Source: Acidimicrobiales bacterium
Lineage (GTDB): Bacteria; Actinomycetota; Acidimicrobiia; Acidimicrobiales; Acidimicrobilacustridaceae
Direction of reading: 5' to 3'
NCBI GenBank assembly: GCA_025455885.1
Contig: JALOLR010000003.1
Coordinates: forward strand, 1-64,000
DNA: 64,000 bases
Shown here: piece after piece, positions 16,858-24,599 of the stretch
How positions within the stretch are numbered: position 1 is the stretch's first letter
How the letters are laid out: the number at the start of each line of letters is the position of its first letter
Translations under genes and position numbers: made by a program
The notes under the pieces: generated by a model
Told to the model about the DNA's origin: nothing
Database searches by the model: none
The model's input: only the letters and a program-made list of their open reading frames with translations

Positions 16858-18321
16858 TCAGCCCCCGATCGGGAGGTCGATGCCGCCGGGCAGCGAGATC
16901 GTCTTGTCCTCGCAGAAGGCGTGGATGCCCTCCGGGCCGAGCTCGCGGCCGATGCCGGAGTTCTTGAACCCGCCGAACGGGCCGTTGAAGTCCATGCCCT
17001 GGGTGGTGTTCACCGCGAAGGTGCCGGTGCGGACCTTGCGGGCCACGTCGATGCCCTTGGTGATGTCGGTGGTGTACACCGCACCGGCGAGGCCGTAGTC
17101 GCTGTCGTTGGCGATGGCGATGGCGTCGTCGAGCGTGTCGTAGGCGATCAGCGACAGGACCGGTCCGAAGATCTCCTCACGGGCGATGGTCATCGAGTTG
17201 TCGACATCGGCGAAGAGGGTCGGCGCGACGAAGTTCCCGTTGCCGAGCCCCTCGGGGAGGTCGCCGCCGACGACGACGGTGGCCCCCTCGTCGCGGCCCT
17301 TGGCGATGTAGCCCTCGACCCGCACCTTCTGGCGGTCGGCGATGAGCGGGCCCACCAGGTTGTCCGGGTTGGTCGGGTCGCCCACGACCTGGGCGGACAC
17401 GGCGGCGGCGAGCGCGTCGCGGATCTCGTCGTAGCGGCTGCGCGGAGCGAGCACCCGGGTGAGGGCGACGCAGGCCTGGCCGTTGTTCATGAGGCCGCCA
17501 CCGATCAGGTGGGGGATGGTCTCCTCGAGGTTGGCGTCCTCGCACACGATGGCGGCCGACTTCCCCCCGAGCTCGAGGGTGCAGCGCTTGAGCTGCTCGC
17601 CGCAGATGGCACCGATCTTGCGCCCCGCAGCGGTGGACCCGGTGAAGCTCACCTTGTCGACATCGGGGTGGCGCACCAGGTGCTCCCCGACCTCACGGTC
17701 GGCGGCCACGATGTTCACGACGCCGGCGGGGACGCCCGCCTCGACGAGGATCTCGGCGAGCACGTTGGCGTCGAGCGGGGTCTCGGGGGCCGGCTTGATC
17801 ACGATCGTCGAGCCCGAGGCCAGCGTGGGGCCGAGCTTGAGGCAGGTGATGAACAGCGGCACGTTCCACGGGATGATCCCGGCGGCCACACCGACCGGCT
17901 CGCGGCGCACGATGATCTGGCCGCCGAGGGCACCGTCGCGGCGCTCCTCGAAGGGGAACGCCCGGGTGTGGGTGGCGAAGGCGTCGAGGATCATCGCCGC
18001 GGCCAGCGTCTGGCCGAACATCGAGAAGTAGAATGGCGAGCCGACCTCCTGGGTGATGAGGCCGGTGAAGTCGTCCTGGCGGGCCTTGATGCCGTCGCTG
18101 ACCCGCTGGATCAGGTCGGCACGCTGCTCCGGGGTCCACGACGCCCACTCGCCGGTGAGCGCCGCCTTGGCGGCGGCCACGGCGCGGTCCATGTCGGCGG
18201 GCAACGCGACCGGGACGGAGCCGACGATGTCCCCGGTGGTGGGGGAGGTGACCTTCAGCGTGTCGGTACCGGCGGGGTCGACCCACTCGCCGCCGATGAA
18301 GAACTTCTCGTAGGTGTGCAT
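16858..18321 (-). CDS. NAD(P)-dependent aldehyde dehydrogenase
   Basis: A 487-residue aldehyde dehydrogenase that oxidises an aldehyde to the acid. Visible motifs are IIPWNVPLFITCLKLGPTLASGSTIVIKPAPETP (cofactor site, about 146-179), VSFTGSTAAGRKIG, the catalytic Glu in LELGGKSAAIV (about 249-259), the catalytic Cys in NNGQACVALTRV (about 283-294), and EEIFGPVLSLIAY. The length matches the family. The ATG at 18321 has an AGGGGGA Shine-Dalgarno. Two palindromes lie upstream. With the acyl-CoA synthetase immediately upstream on the same strand it could feed an acid into CoA activation, but co-transcription is not certain, as a 139-base gap separates them. Confidence 0.93.
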   Translation of the reverse strand: MHTYEKFFIGGEWVDPAGTDTLKVTSPTTGDIVGSVPVALPADMDRAVAAAKAALTGEWASWTPEQRADLIQRVSDGIKARQDDFTGLITQEVGSPFYFSMFGQTLAAAMILDAFATHTRAFPFEERRDGALGGQIIVRREPVGVAAGIIPWNVPLFITCLKLGPTLASGSTIVIKPAPETPLDANVLAEILVEAGVPAGVVNIVAADREVGEHLVRHPDVDKVSFTGSTAAGRKIGAICGEQLKRCTLELGGKSAAIVCEDANLEETIPHLIGGGLMNNGQACVALTRVLAPRSRYDEIRDALAAAVSAQVVGDPTNPDNLVGPLIADRQKVRVEGYIAKGRDEGATVVVGGDLPEGLGNGNFVAPTLFADVDNSMTIAREEIFGPVLSLIAYDTLDDAIAIANDSDYGLAGAVYTTDITKGIDVARKVRTGTFAVNTTQGMDFNGPFGGFKNSGIGRELGPEGIHAFCEDKTISLPGGIDLPIGG

Positions 18322-18340
18322 TTCGTTCCCCCTGGTGGGT

Positions 18341-18356
18341 GCGACGGCGCCGTCGC
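18341..18356 (-). promoter_or_regulatory. 16-bp perfect palindrome before the aldehyde dehydrogenase
   Basis: GCGACGGCGCCGTCGC, self-complementary throughout, 20-35 bases upstream of the aldehyde dehydrogenase ATG. It could be an operator or an mRNA hairpin in the 5' leader. Confidence 0.4.
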
Positions 18357-18405
18357 GGATCGGGTGTGCGGGATGGGTGCCGGCCGCGACGAGGCGGGAG
18401 CGACG

Positions 18406-18422
18406 GGCGTCACTGTAACGCC
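18406..18422 (-). promoter_or_regulatory. 17-bp imperfect palindrome before the aldehyde dehydrogenase
   Basis: GGCGTCACTGTAACGCC: 7 of 8 base pairs match about a central T, giving GGCGTNACNGTNACGCC. It lies about 85-100 bases upstream of the aldehyde dehydrogenase start and about 40 bases after the stop of the acyl-CoA synthetase gene. The size and form suit a TetR- or GntR-type dimer. Confidence 0.4.
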
Positions 18423-18460
18423 GCTACTGCCGCTGCGGCCCGGCGGGGGGCGGAATCCCC

Positions 18461-20080
18461 TCAGACGGCGGCTTCGGCGAGCTTCTTGGCCCAGGGGTAG
18501 TCGGGCTTGCCGCTCGGCGAGCGCTGGATGCTGTCGACGAGGTGCAGGCTGCGCGGCACCTTGTAGCCGGCCAGGTGGCCCTTGGCGTGGGCCACGAGGT
18601 CGTCGAGCTCGACGGTGGCCCCCTCGCGGGGTTGCACGACGGCCGTGACCTTCTGGCCCCAGCGCTCGTCGGACACGCCGACGACCAGGCAGTCGTAGAC
18701 CGCGGGGTGGTCCTTGAGCACCTGCTCGACCTCCTCCGGGTAGACCTTCTCGCCGCCGGTGTTGATGCACACCGAGCCGCGACCCATCAGGCTGATCGAG
18801 CCGTCGGCCTCGACGGTGGCGAAGTCGCCGGGGATGGCGTAGCGCCTCCCGTCGGCGGCGATCACGAAGGTCTCGGCGGTCTTCTTCGGATCCTTGTAGT
18901 ACCCGACGGGGATGTTGCCGCAGCGGGCCATCCGCCCGATGACCCCCGAGCCCGGCTCGACCGGCTTCAGGTCGTCGTCGAGCACCACGGTGTCGTTCAT
19001 GGGGTTGACGGTCGGGCCGCCCCCACGGTTCACCTGGCCCTTGGTGACGACGATCGTCCCGTTGAACCCGCTCTCGGTCGCGCCGACCGAGTCGGTCACC
19101 ACGAGGTTCGGGAAGCGGTCGAGGAACTGCTCCTTCACCGTCGAGGAGAAGATCGCCGCCGTCGAGCTGACCGCGAACAGCGAGGAGAGGTCGGGCACCT
19201 CGCCCTTGGACTCCATGTCGGCGAGGGCCTCGATCAGCGGGCGGCCCATGGCGTCGCCGACGATCAGGATGGCGTTGACCTTCTCCCGGTCGATGGTGCG
19301 CCACACCTCGTAGGGGTCGAACTTGGGGAGCAGGACGCAGGTGTTGCCCTGGAACATCTGTCCGACGGTCCCCACGAACGCCGCCCCGTGCATGAGCGGC
19401 GGGATGTTCATCATCACCGTCGGGGTCTTCCCGGGGGCGGCGTTGGCGTGGTGGAACTCGTCGGGCACCGGTTCACGGGTGACCATGTCGATGCCGCCCG
19501 CCAACGCGAAGAAGATGTCGGCGCTGCGCCACATCACCCCCTTGGGCATGCCCGTCGTGCCGCCCGTGTAGATGATCACCTGGTCGTCGTCGCTGCGGGG
19601 CCCGAAGTCGCGCTCGGCGGAGTTGTCGGCGAGGGCGTCGGCCATCTCGACGGCGTCGAGGCCGTCGTCGGAGCCACCCGATCCGTCGTCCATGCGGACC
19701 AGCGTCTTCAGGAGCGGGAGCTCGTCGCGGACCTCGGCGACGAGCGGGCCGAACTGGGCGTCGAAGAAGAGGCCCACCAGGTCGGCGTTGTCGAACAGGT
19801 ACCGCAGCTCGTCGGCGACGTACCGGAAGTTGATGTTCACCGGGACGGCCCTGGCCTTGACCACGCCGAGCAGGGCCTCGACCCACTGGATCGAGTTGAG
19901 GCCGTAGATGCCGACGTGGTCGCCGGGCTGCACGCCGCTGGCGATCAGGTGGTGGGCCAGTCGGTTCCCGGCGTCCTCGAGCTCGGCGAGTGTGCGGTGC
20001 TCGCCCTCGCAGGCCAGCGCCACACGGTCGGGAACCGTGTCGACGGTGTGTTCGAACAGGTCAGCGAAGTTGTAGGCCAT
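18461..20080 (-). CDS. AMP-forming acyl-CoA synthetase (FadD-type), paralogue
   Basis: A 539-residue AMP-binding acyl-CoA synthetase. Signature motifs: IYTGGTTGMPKGVMWRSADIFF, SVGATESGFNG (A5), PGDFATVEADGSISLMGRGSVCINTGGEKVYPEEVEQVLK and SGKPDYPWAKKL with the catalytic Lys. It is a paralogue of 13886-15529: both begin with a NFADL box and share NYRYVADEL/NFRYVADEL and the whole A8 region. Unlike its partner it keeps a longer FFAL/GGIDMVTREPVP insert. TACGAT lies 8 bases upstream of the ATG at 20080 (leaderless pattern). Substrate unknown. Confidence 0.92.
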   Translation of the reverse strand: MAYNFADLFEHTVDTVPDRVALACEGEHRTLAELEDAGNRLAHHLIASGVQPGDHVGIYGLNSIQWVEALLGVVKARAVPVNINFRYVADELRYLFDNADLVGLFFDAQFGPLVAEVRDELPLLKTLVRMDDGSGGSDDGLDAVEMADALADNSAERDFGPRSDDDQVIIYTGGTTGMPKGVMWRSADIFFALAGGIDMVTREPVPDEFHHANAAPGKTPTVMMNIPPLMHGAAFVGTVGQMFQGNTCVLLPKFDPYEVWRTIDREKVNAILIVGDAMGRPLIEALADMESKGEVPDLSSLFAVSSTAAIFSSTVKEQFLDRFPNLVVTDSVGATESGFNGTIVVTKGQVNRGGGPTVNPMNDTVVLDDDLKPVEPGSGVIGRMARCGNIPVGYYKDPKKTAETFVIAADGRRYAIPGDFATVEADGSISLMGRGSVCINTGGEKVYPEEVEQVLKDHPAVYDCLVVGVSDERWGQKVTAVVQPREGATVELDDLVAHAKGHLAGYKVPRSLHLVDSIQRSPSGKPDYPWAKKLAEAAV

Positions 20081-20088
20081 GGGCGCCG

Positions 20089-20107
20089 ATCGTAGGGCAC
20101 GGTGCCC
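20089..20107 (-). promoter_or_regulatory. -10 box and adjoining palindrome, acyl-CoA synthetase promoter
   Basis: On the minus strand TACGAT (20089-20094) is 8 bases from the ATG at 20080. Directly next to it GGGCAC-G-GTGCCC (20095-20107) forms a 13-bp palindrome. It may be an operator, or the hairpin end of the upstream acyltransferase transcript. Confidence 0.35.
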
Positions 20108-20122
20108 GCGGTCACATCCCGC

Positions 20123-21526
20123 TCAGCGGTCGCCCAGGGTGGCGTCCATCAGCGCCCGGAAGGCGGGTTCGAGCTCGTCGACCACGTCCCAGGCGTCGGG
20201 TACGAGCGAGGTGGCCGTGAGGAGGCCGACGTCGAGGTGGTCCTCGTAGCTCATCACGGTGAGGTTGACGCCGATGCCCTCGGTGACCGGCCCCATCGGG
20301 TAGAGGTTGAGGGCCCGGGCGCCGCCGAGGTAGATGGGGACGGGCGGCCCGGTCACGTTCGAGACGATGGCGTTGACGGCGGGGCGGTGCCGGTCGGCGA
20401 GCCCGGCCCGGGAGTACAGCTCCATCACCGTGCCGAGGCTGATGGGGTCGAGCATCTCGGCGAGGTGGACCAGCGTCATCGCCCCGAACAGCCGTTGCTC
20501 GCTCTTGGCGGCCAGGGCGTCCGCGGTGATCGCCTCGAGGCAGGCGACCGGGTCGTCGAGCTCGGTGTGCAGCGGCACGAACATCACCGACAGGACGTTG
20601 CCGGTGTCGCCCTGGCCTCGGGTCGAGCGGACCGAGACCGGGCAGGCGGCCACGAGCGGCTGGTCGGGGAGGGCGTCGAGGCTCCGGAGGTGACGGCGCA
20701 GCGCCCCGGCCGCCACGGCCAGCACCACGTCGTTCACCTTGGTCCCCGTCGCCCGTCGGATCGCCTTGATCTCCTCGAGGGGGAGCCGGCCGAAGGCGAT
20801 GGACCGCCCGGCCGTGATGGCCCCGTTGTACGGCGTGGGGGGCCCGGTGAGCGGTGTCCCCCCGGCCCGCTCGCCCTCCCGGCGCCGGCGGCGCACCGCG
20901 TCGGTGGCCAGTCCGGTCTTGGCCAGCGCCATCAGTCCCCCGACCGTGCTCCGGACCCGGTCGGTGAGCGACCAGGTCAACAGATCCAGCTCGCCCGGCC
21001 GGGGGGCGGCGGGGGCGAGGATGGTCCGGTCGATCGGCTCCGGGTCGGGTTCGAGGCCGAAGAAGGCCGGCATGAGGTCGGCGCCCGACGCGCCGTCGAG
21101 CGCGCAGTGGTGCACCTTCCCGGTGAGCGCGATCCGGCCGCCGGCCAGCCCCTCGAGGACCCAGAACTCCCAGAGCGGGCGATCCCGGTCGAGTCGGCGC
21201 GACGCCATCTCGGCGACGAAGCGGGCCAGCGTCCGCTCGTCGCCGGGCGGGTCGAGGCGGGTGCGGTGGATGTGGTGCTCGACCCGGTAGGCGGGATCGT
21301 CGACCCAGACCGGGTGGTGCACCCTGAAGGGCACGTCCATCAGCTTGCGGCGGAACTCGGCCACGAGCGGCACGCGCTCGGCGATGTGGTCGCGGAGCTT
21401 CTCGAACGTGTACCCGCCGGGCACGGTGCTCGGGTCGAGCACGGCCGTGACCGCCACGTTCATGGGCATGGACTCGGTCTCGGCGTAGAGGAAGGTGGCG
21501 TCGAGGCCGCTGAGCCGTTCGGGCAT
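20123..21526 (-). CDS. wax ester synthase / diacylglycerol acyltransferase (WS/DGAT)
   Basis: A 467-residue bifunctional acyltransferase that makes triacylglycerol or wax esters from acyl-CoA at the membrane or lipid droplets. The N terminus MPERLSGLDATFLYAETESMPMNV is diagnostic, as are PLWEFWVLEGLAGGRIALTGKVHHCALDGASG with the catalytic HHxxxDG motif (about 133-139) and the later NDVVLAVAAGALRRHL and SNVTGPPVPIYLGGA segments. I placed the start at the ATG encoding MPERLSG; the open frame further upstream is not family-like and would overlap the divergent esterase. It lies back to back with that esterase, as often seen for lipid-storage genes. A palindrome-flanked gap of 42 bases separates it from the synthetase downstream. 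Confidence 0.93.
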   Translation of the reverse strand: MPERLSGLDATFLYAETESMPMNVAVTAVLDPSTVPGGYTFEKLRDHIAERVPLVAEFRRKLMDVPFRVHHPVWVDDPAYRVEHHIHRTRLDPPGDERTLARFVAEMASRRLDRDRPLWEFWVLEGLAGGRIALTGKVHHCALDGASGADLMPAFFGLEPDPEPIDRTILAPAAPRPGELDLLTWSLTDRVRSTVGGLMALAKTGLATDAVRRRRREGERAGGTPLTGPPTPYNGAITAGRSIAFGRLPLEEIKAIRRATGTKVNDVVLAVAAGALRRHLRSLDALPDQPLVAACPVSVRSTRGQGDTGNVLSVMFVPLHTELDDPVACLEAITADALAAKSEQRLFGAMTLVHLAEMLDPISLGTVMELYSRAGLADRHRPAVNAIVSNVTGPPVPIYLGGARALNLYPMGPVTEGIGVNLTVMSYEDHLDVGLLTATSLVPDAWDVVDELEPAFRALMDATLGDR

Positions 21527-21641
21527 GGCGTCGTCTCGTGGATCGTCGGGGGCGGTGGGGAGAGTCTGGCACCGCCGGTCCCGGGGGCTCACCGCCCTGG
21601 GACCCTGCCGGGCGGTCGCCGGGTTGGGGCACACTGGAGCC

Positions 21642-22901
21642 ATGCTCTCGTCCTGGCTGCTGTTCGCAGTGGGCGTGGTGGCGACGCTGTTCATGGTGAA
21701 CGCGTTCCTGCCGGTCCGCCGCAACCGGGTGCTCTTCCTGCCGTCGTTCTTCGCGTCGTGGCTCACCATCGAGCTGGCCCCCGTGCACCTGGTGATCACC
21801 GCCGTGGCGGTGGCGCTCCTCGTGTGGGCGGGGGCGCTCGAGCACTGGCCGGGGTGGGTCGGCCTCGTCGCCCTCGGCGTGGACGCGGCGGCACTTCTGC
21901 TCGTGGTGGTCCAGAGTCGCGGGACGGCGGCTGCTGCGGCGGCGGCCCTCGCGGGGCTCGTCGACGACCCCCCGCCGTCGGCCCGCCACGAGATCCGTCG
22001 GACCAAGGACGTCCCGTTCTCCCGGGTGGCGGGCCGGGTGCTCAAGCTCGACGTGTTCGCCCCGGTCGACCCTCCGGCTCCCGGCGAGCGTCGGCCGGCC
22101 CTGTTGCAGGTCCACGGCGGGGCGTGGGTCATCGGCGACAAGCGCGAGCAGGGCATCCCCCTGCTCAAGGCCATGGCCCGCCATGGATGGGTCGGCTTCA
22201 ACGCCAACTACCGTCTGAGCCCCGGCGCCACGTGGCCCGACCACCTCGTCGACATCAAGCAGGCGGTGGCCTTCATACGGGCCCACGCCGACGAGTACGG
22301 CGTCGACCCGTCCTTCGTGGCGGTCACCGGGGGCTCGGCGGGCGGGCACATCGCGGCGATGCTCGCCCTCACCGCAGACGATCGCCGCTACCAACCCGGC
22401 TTCGAGGACGCCGATGCCTCCGTCCAGGCGGCCGTGCCGTTCTACGCGGTGTACGACTTCACCAACCGCCACGACCTCATGTCGCCGGAGTTCGTGTCGT
22501 GGTTCGTGGAGCCGATGATCATGAAGGCCTTCCTCGACGAGGAGCCCGAGCGCTTCGCCGAGGCCTCCCCCCTCGACCGGATCCGCGCCGACGCCCCGCC
22601 GTTCTTCGTGATCCACGGCGACAACGACACCCTCGCCCCGGTCGAGGACGCCCGGACCTTCGTCGAGCGGATGGGGGAGGTGTCCGAGGCCCCGGTCGCG
22701 TACCTGGAGCTCCACGGCGCACAGCACGCCTTCGACACCTTCACCTCCATCCGCACCCGCCGGGTCGTGCGGGCCGTCGATCAGTTCCTCACCACGGCCT
22801 GGATCCGTCACCGGGCGGGTCACGAGCCCGACCAGCCGGCCGCCGGCGAGCCCGGCCTCCCCGGCCCCGCCGAGGGCGCGGACATCGTGGCCAACGGCTG
22901 A
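21642..22901 (+). CDS. membrane-anchored alpha/beta-hydrolase (carboxylesterase/lipase-like)
   Basis: A 419-residue protein with three N-terminal hydrophobic helices (about 2-20, 30-58 with LTIELAPVHLVITAVAVALLVWAG, and 66-84), then a hormone-sensitive-lipase-type domain. This carries the oxyanion motif VHGGAWVIGDK, nucleophile elbow TGGSAGGH, an Asp in IHGDNDTLAP and the catalytic His in LHGAQHAFDTF. A lipid or ester hydrolase at the membrane face is likely. It is divergent to the WS/DGAT gene with 115 bases between, so the pair may balance storage and release of neutral lipid (inference). CACACT lies 6 bases before the ATG at 21642. Confidence 0.88.
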   Translation: MLSSWLLFAVGVVATLFMVNAFLPVRRNRVLFLPSFFASWLTIELAPVHLVITAVAVALLVWAGALEHWPGWVGLVALGVDAAALLLVVVQSRGTAAAAAAALAGLVDDPPPSARHEIRRTKDVPFSRVAGRVLKLDVFAPVDPPAPGERRPALLQVHGGAWVIGDKREQGIPLLKAMARHGWVGFNANYRLSPGATWPDHLVDIKQAVAFIRAHADEYGVDPSFVAVTGGSAGGHIAAMLALTADDRRYQPGFEDADASVQAAVPFYAVYDFTNRHDLMSPEFVSWFVEPMIMKAFLDEEPERFAEASPLDRIRADAPPFFVIHGDNDTLAPVEDARTFVERMGEVSEAPVAYLELHGAQHAFDTFTSIRTRRVVRAVDQFLTTAWIRHRAGHEPDQPAAGEPGLPGPAEGADIVANG

Positions 22902-22934
22902 CACACTTGGTCCCTCGAGGGGGAGGGCGCTGGC

Positions 22935-24599
22935 GTGGGGACGAGCACGAGCCGACAGCGGTGCGTCCGGGGGTTCGTCGGTCTCCTCGTGGCGATCGTC
23001 GTGGCGCTCGCCGTCGCAGGGTGCACCACGTCGTCGGGTGACGGCACGGCCGGTCCGCCCACCACCCTCGACCTCGACCAGGTGCTCCCGGTGGACCCAC
23101 CGCCGCAGCTCGGGGGCACGCTGCGCGTCGGGCTCAACGCGGAGACCGACGGGTGGAACCCGACCTCCAACCAGTGGGCCGGCTCGGCCTACGTCGTCGC
23201 CAACGCGATCTTCGACCGTCTGGCCGCCATCGGGGCCGACGGAGAGCCGGCGCCCTACCTGGCCCTGGCCATCGAGTCGGACCCGGCGGCCACCACGTGG
23301 ACGATCCGGTTGCGGCCGGCGGTCGAGTTCCACGACGGCACGCCGGTCGACGCGGCCGCGGTGAAGGCCAACCTCGACGCCCACAAGGCGTCGCCCCTGA
23401 CCGCCTCGGTGTTCGCGCCCGTCGAGCGCGTCGAGGTCGTCGACCCCCGCACGGTGCAGGTGGTCATGAACCGCCCGTGGGCCACGTTCGACTACGTCCT
23501 CGCCTACCAGACGGGCTTCGTCGCTGCGCCCAGCATGCTGGCCGACCCCGACGGGAGCCGGAACCCGGTGGGTTCGGGCCCCTTCCGGTTCGAGCGCTGG
23601 ACACCGGACGCCACCCTCGAGACGACGGCCAACCCCGTCTACTGGCGAGAGGGGATGCCCTACCTCGACGGCGTCGAGTTCCGGGTCCTGCCCGACCCGT
23701 CGTCCCGGCTGACGGCGCTCACCACCGGTGCCGTCGACGTGATCGAGACCAGCGACCCGGCGTCGCTGATCGAGCTGTCCGGGGCGGGTGCCGCCGGCGA
23801 GCTCCAGCTGTTCGCCAACCCACCCGAGGACACGTCGGTCGCCATGATCGCCCTCAACACCGCGGCGCCGCCCTTCGATGACCCGCTCGCCCGGCGCATC
23901 GTCGCCACCGGCACCGACCGCGAGACGGCCTCCGAGGTCGGCTACCTCGGGGTCTTCCCCCCGGCGGAGGGGCCGTTCGACCGGTCGTCCCCCTACTTCG
24001 TCGAGACCGACTTCCCCACCTACGACCTGGAGGAGGCCCGGCGCCTGAACGAGGAGTACGCGGCGCGCCACGGGCGCGGGCTCGCCTACACCGTGCACAT
24101 CCCCGGGACCCCGGAGATCCGGGCGGTGCTCGAGGCGGCTCAGGCGCGGTTCGCGGGCATCGGCGTCGACATGCAGATCGAGACGATGGACCAGGGCCGC
24201 CTCGTGGCCGCCGCGCTCAACGGCGACTTCGAGGCCACCGGGTGGATCATGTTCGGCCAGCCGACGCTCGACACGGCCTACGTCTTCATCGCCGGAACGA
24301 CCGTGCGGCCCGTCGGACAGCTGTCGCTCAACTTCGTGCGCAACGACGATCCGGTGCTCACCGCCGCCCTCGACGCCAGCCGGGCCGCACCGGACGACGC
24401 GACGCGCGCCGATGCCTATCGGGTGGTGCAGGAGCGCCTCGCCGCCGAGCTCCCCTACGTGTACTCGGTACGCCAGATCGCGGCTGTGGGCACAGGCGCC
24501 GACGTGCGCGGCCTGGCCGACTGGACCTTCCCGAACGGCGACCCGGGGCGGCGCAGCGCCACGAACCTGATCACCGCGGGCGCCTGGTTCGTGCCGTGA
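22935..24599 (+). CDS. peptide/nickel-type ABC transporter solute-binding lipoprotein
   Basis: A 554-residue family-5 (DppA/OppA-type) extracytoplasmic binding protein. A basic start, hydrophobic FVGLLVAIVVALAVA and lipobox AVAGC (Cys about residue 30) mark a lipoprotein. The domain shows LRVGLNAETDGWNP, VEFHDGTPVDAAAVKANLD (typical of the family), YQTGFVAAPSML, GSGPFRFERWTP and a C-terminal VQERLAAELPYVYSV. No permease or ATPase genes adjoin it, so it may be an orphan receptor or serve a system elsewhere. The GTG start at 22935 has a GGGGGAGGG purine run about 10 bases upstream. Its stop overlaps the GTG start of the next gene (GTGA), so the two are translationally coupled despite unlike functions. 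Confidence 0.88.
   Translation: MGTSTSRQRCVRGFVGLLVAIVVALAVAGCTTSSGDGTAGPPTTLDLDQVLPVDPPPQLGGTLRVGLNAETDGWNPTSNQWAGSAYVVANAIFDRLAAIGADGEPAPYLALAIESDPAATTWTIRLRPAVEFHDGTPVDAAAVKANLDAHKASPLTASVFAPVERVEVVDPRTVQVVMNRPWATFDYVLAYQTGFVAAPSMLADPDGSRNPVGSGPFRFERWTPDATLETTANPVYWREGMPYLDGVEFRVLPDPSSRLTALTTGAVDVIETSDPASLIELSGAGAAGELQLFANPPEDTSVAMIALNTAAPPFDDPLARRIVATGTDRETASEVGYLGVFPPAEGPFDRSSPYFVETDFPTYDLEEARRLNEEYAARHGRGLAYTVHIPGTPEIRAVLEAAQARFAGIGVDMQIETMDQGRLVAAALNGDFEATGWIMFGQPTLDTAYVFIAGTTVRPVGQLSLNFVRNDDPVLTAALDASRAAPDDATRADAYRVVQERLAAELPYVYSVRQIAAVGTGADVRGLADWTFPNGDPGRRSATNLITAGAWFVP

Noticed and set aside
13969-18648. Very long Arg/Pro-rich open frames on strands opposite or out of phase with real genes (also around 20112-24098 and 55895-59761)
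   Set aside because: They lie over well-supported enzymes, have low-complexity composition and no domain motifs; a GC-rich genome produces such frames by codon bias.
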